From Sideroxydans sp. (GTDB lineage: Bacteria; Pseudomonadota; Gammaproteobacteria; Burkholderiales; Gallionellaceae): 64,000 bases of DNA. The notes under the pieces were generated by a model that searched no databases, was not told the DNA's origin, and worked only from the letters and a program-made list of their open reading frames with translations. Location: assembly GCA_028710605.1 (NCBI GenBank), contig JAQTTU010000009.1, forward strand, positions 97,588 to 161,587. The letters are read 5' to 3'. This document shows, piece after piece, positions 62,939-64,000 of this stretch. The position numbers and the translations under genes were made by a program. Numbering within the stretch: the first letter of the stretch is position 1; each line of letters opens with the position of its first letter.

Positions 62939-63133
62939 ATGAACATGCAAACGTTAAAACGAAAAATTCAAAAGGTACTTGATGGGAAGGCAGTAGATAC
63001 GGGCATCTACGAGGTATTGGATTGTAGGTCGCCAATTGACGGGTGTTGCGGGGCGGTTTGCTTTGACCAAAACGAACTCATAGTTAATGCGGCGAACGAT
63101 ACGCGATATGAATCTGAAAGGCAGGTGGCGTAA
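62939..63133 (+). CDS. Small gene containing a repeat-derived segment
   Basis: A 64-residue product (MNMQTLKRKIQKVLDGKA ... RYESERQVA). GGGAGG lies 9 bases upstream, and the TAA stop is followed at once by the ATG of the next gene, which supports translation. Residues about 19-35 (VDTGIYEVLDCRSPIDG) are encoded by a reversed copy of the GCCCGTCAATAG element (62993-63044). No family recognised. It may be a real leader peptide or small protein, or a fortuitous frame upstream of the membrane protein. Confidence 0.5.
   Translation: MNMQTLKRKIQKVLDGKAVDTGIYEVLDCRSPIDGCCGAVCFDQNELIVNAANDTRYESERQVA
62993..63044. repeat. Reversed GCCCGTCAATAG-type copy within a small gene
   Basis: GTAGATACGGGCATCTAC (a palindrome) and GTAGGTCGCCAATTGACGGG (the reverse of CCCGTCAATTGGCGACCTAC) form this copy. 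The frame of the gene at 62939 is open across it. Confidence 0.65.
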
Positions 63134-63703
63134 ATGTTCGGGCTGGCATATTTGGCTGTGTTCGGGGTTTACCTGCTGGCTTCGGTTGGCGCGGTGATGT
63201 GGGCGGTCGGCTATGCGCGGAAGAACGGCAAGAGCGCGCTGGGATGGGGATTGGGGGTGGCGTTCGTGATGTACAACATCGTGTTTTGGGACTGGATACC
63301 GACGGTGATGGCGCATAAATATTACTGCGAGAAGGAGGCAGGGTTCTGGGTCTATAAGACGTTGGATCAGTGGAAGGTGGAGAATCCGGGAGTAATGGAG
63401 GGGTTGCATCAAATATTAAAACCAATTCAGCGGATGCCATATGGGTACATGGATATATTGGATGAGCGATTTTCAATTGAAATTCACAGAAAAACTCCTA
63501 TCCCGCTATTAACAACAACTGTTGATGAAGAATTGCTGGTAGATAGAAATACCGGAGAAATTTTGGCGAAGGGGATAAAAGTTAGTTCTGGAAATCGAGC
63601 AGTTGGTGGCGAATTGCAATTCTGGCTCAACCAAGAACCGTGCGGTACTCATGGTATTGGGCAACTTTCAACTGAACTTCAAAACAAGAGGGGAACGAAA
63701 TGA
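63134..63703 (+). CDS. Membrane-anchored protein of unknown function
   Basis: A 189-residue protein with an N-terminal helix (LAYLAVFGVYLLASVGAVMWAVGYA) and a second (LGWGLGVAFVMYNIVFWDWIPTVM). A hydrophilic C-terminal domain follows, with CEKEAGFWVYKTLDQWK and GYMDILDERFSIEIH. I do not recognise it. Codon use becomes more AT-rich after about 63400, unlike the housekeeping genes, which suggests acquisition. It is directly coupled to both neighbours (TAA-ATG before it, ATGA after it), so it probably works with the protein encoded next. Confidence 0.7.
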   Translation: MFGLAYLAVFGVYLLASVGAVMWAVGYARKNGKSALGWGLGVAFVMYNIVFWDWIPTVMAHKYYCEKEAGFWVYKTLDQWKVENPGVMEGLHQILKPIQRMPYGYMDILDERFSIEIHRKTPIPLLTTTVDEELLVDRNTGEILAKGIKVSSGNRAVGGELQFWLNQEPCGTHGIGQLSTELQNKRGTK

Positions 63704-64000
63704 ATACGATTCAAGAGCTGTTTCAACAAGCGCAATTGGCTGAGGCTACCTATGCCAATTTAACTAGCGCTATCGGAAATCAGAGCGAGCTTAAAAAAGC
63801 ATTGGACATGGCAACTGGCGACGGTAAATTCTCCGCCACCCAAGCCGCCTCCTTCGCCACCCGCTACCAAGTCATCAGCCAATACACCGCCCCCAGCGGC
63901 ATGCTCGGCTTGACCGACGGCACGGGATTCTCTGCCACCTTGTTTCTGGACACCACAACCGGCCAGTACACGCTTGCCACGCGCGGCACAGAACCGGGAT
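63700..64000 (+). CDS. N-terminus of a large protein, possibly a lipase-like exported protein (partial)
   Basis: The first 100 residues are visible: MNTIQELFQQAQLAEATYAN ... ATGDGKFSATQAASFATRYQVISQYTAPSGMLGLTDGTGFSATLFLDTTTGQYTLATRGTEPG. The closing TLATRGTE segment resembles the strand and turn that open lipase class 3 or related alpha/beta hydrolase domains. There is no classical signal peptide. The nearby HlyD remnant makes a type I secretion substrate thinkable, but the defining C-terminal repeats would lie beyond the window. The start overlaps the upstream stop (ATGA). Confidence 0.6.
   Translation, partial: MNTIQELFQQAQLAEATYANLTSAIGNQSELKKALDMATGDGKFSATQAASFATRYQVISQYTAPSGMLGLTDGTGFSATLFLDTTTGQYTLATRGTEPG

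Overview
The window reads as a chromosomal segment of a betaproteobacterium, most likely from the Nitrosomonadales and possibly near Gallionellaceae. The lineage call is inferred from gene content and order: aat-bpt, ribD-ribE...ribB-ribH-nusB-thiL-pgpA, mlaFEDCB-murA-hisG-hisD, and an MSHA-type pilus cluster. GC content is moderately high and genes are tightly packed, with many ATGA or TGATG overlaps. No tRNA, rRNA, CRISPR array, prophage or insertion sequence with a transposase was recognised.

Layout. 1-216 is the 5' end of rsxA/rnfA (minus). 594-1646 is a secreted protein of unknown function. 1855-6204 (minus) is a kdpD-like kinase, kdpE and kup, with no kdpFABC. 6456-8402 holds a TIGR01212 radical SAM gene and corA. 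8470-11895 (minus) holds pyrD, a membrane protein and the aat/bpt pair that adds destabilising N-terminal residues. 12002-16505 holds a PilZ-like protein, a serine esterase, darP and pmbA. 16685-17403 is a vapBC module whose toxin 3' end looks frameshifted. 17691-25085 holds glyA, nrdR and the riboflavin genes with nusB. That rib run is interrupted by a zeta-toxin-like pair and an outer-membrane protein. 25220-28824 holds thiL, pgpA, a secreted nuclease, a small protein and a DMT permease. 29078-30634 is a tandem FecR-domain protein. 30779-34506 (minus) holds lpxH, then a cyclophilin, an L,D-transpeptidase and a TPR protein. 34681-38855 holds glnS, a universal stress protein, a GIY-YIG nuclease gene and cysS.

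39127-55228 (minus) is a large MSHA-like type IV pilus locus: mshM-L-N-E-G, then mshI/J/K-like genes. These are followed by a 716-residue pseudopilin with a probable L-type-lectin-like domain, a second prepilin, a small membrane protein, a Fis-type response regulator, a histidine kinase and a third prepilin. 55382-61749 holds mlaFEDCB, murA, hisG and hisD. 61945-64000 is an accessory end: a 5'-truncated HlyD-family adaptor, then three translationally coupled genes ending in the start of an unknown, possibly exported protein.

The most unusual aspect is the density and variety of short palindromic repeats. At least six unrelated families occupy intergenic space. Several copies lie inside reading frames without breaking them: a 51-bp palindrome in ribD identical to an intergenic copy, a related one in the signal peptide of the nuclease, C/G-rich palindromes in cysS and darP, and one in the small gene at 62939. 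A GIY-YIG nuclease gene sits between two inverted copies of a 115-116 bp terminal-inverted-repeat element (36825-37387), a composite arrangement that deserves testing as a mobile unit.
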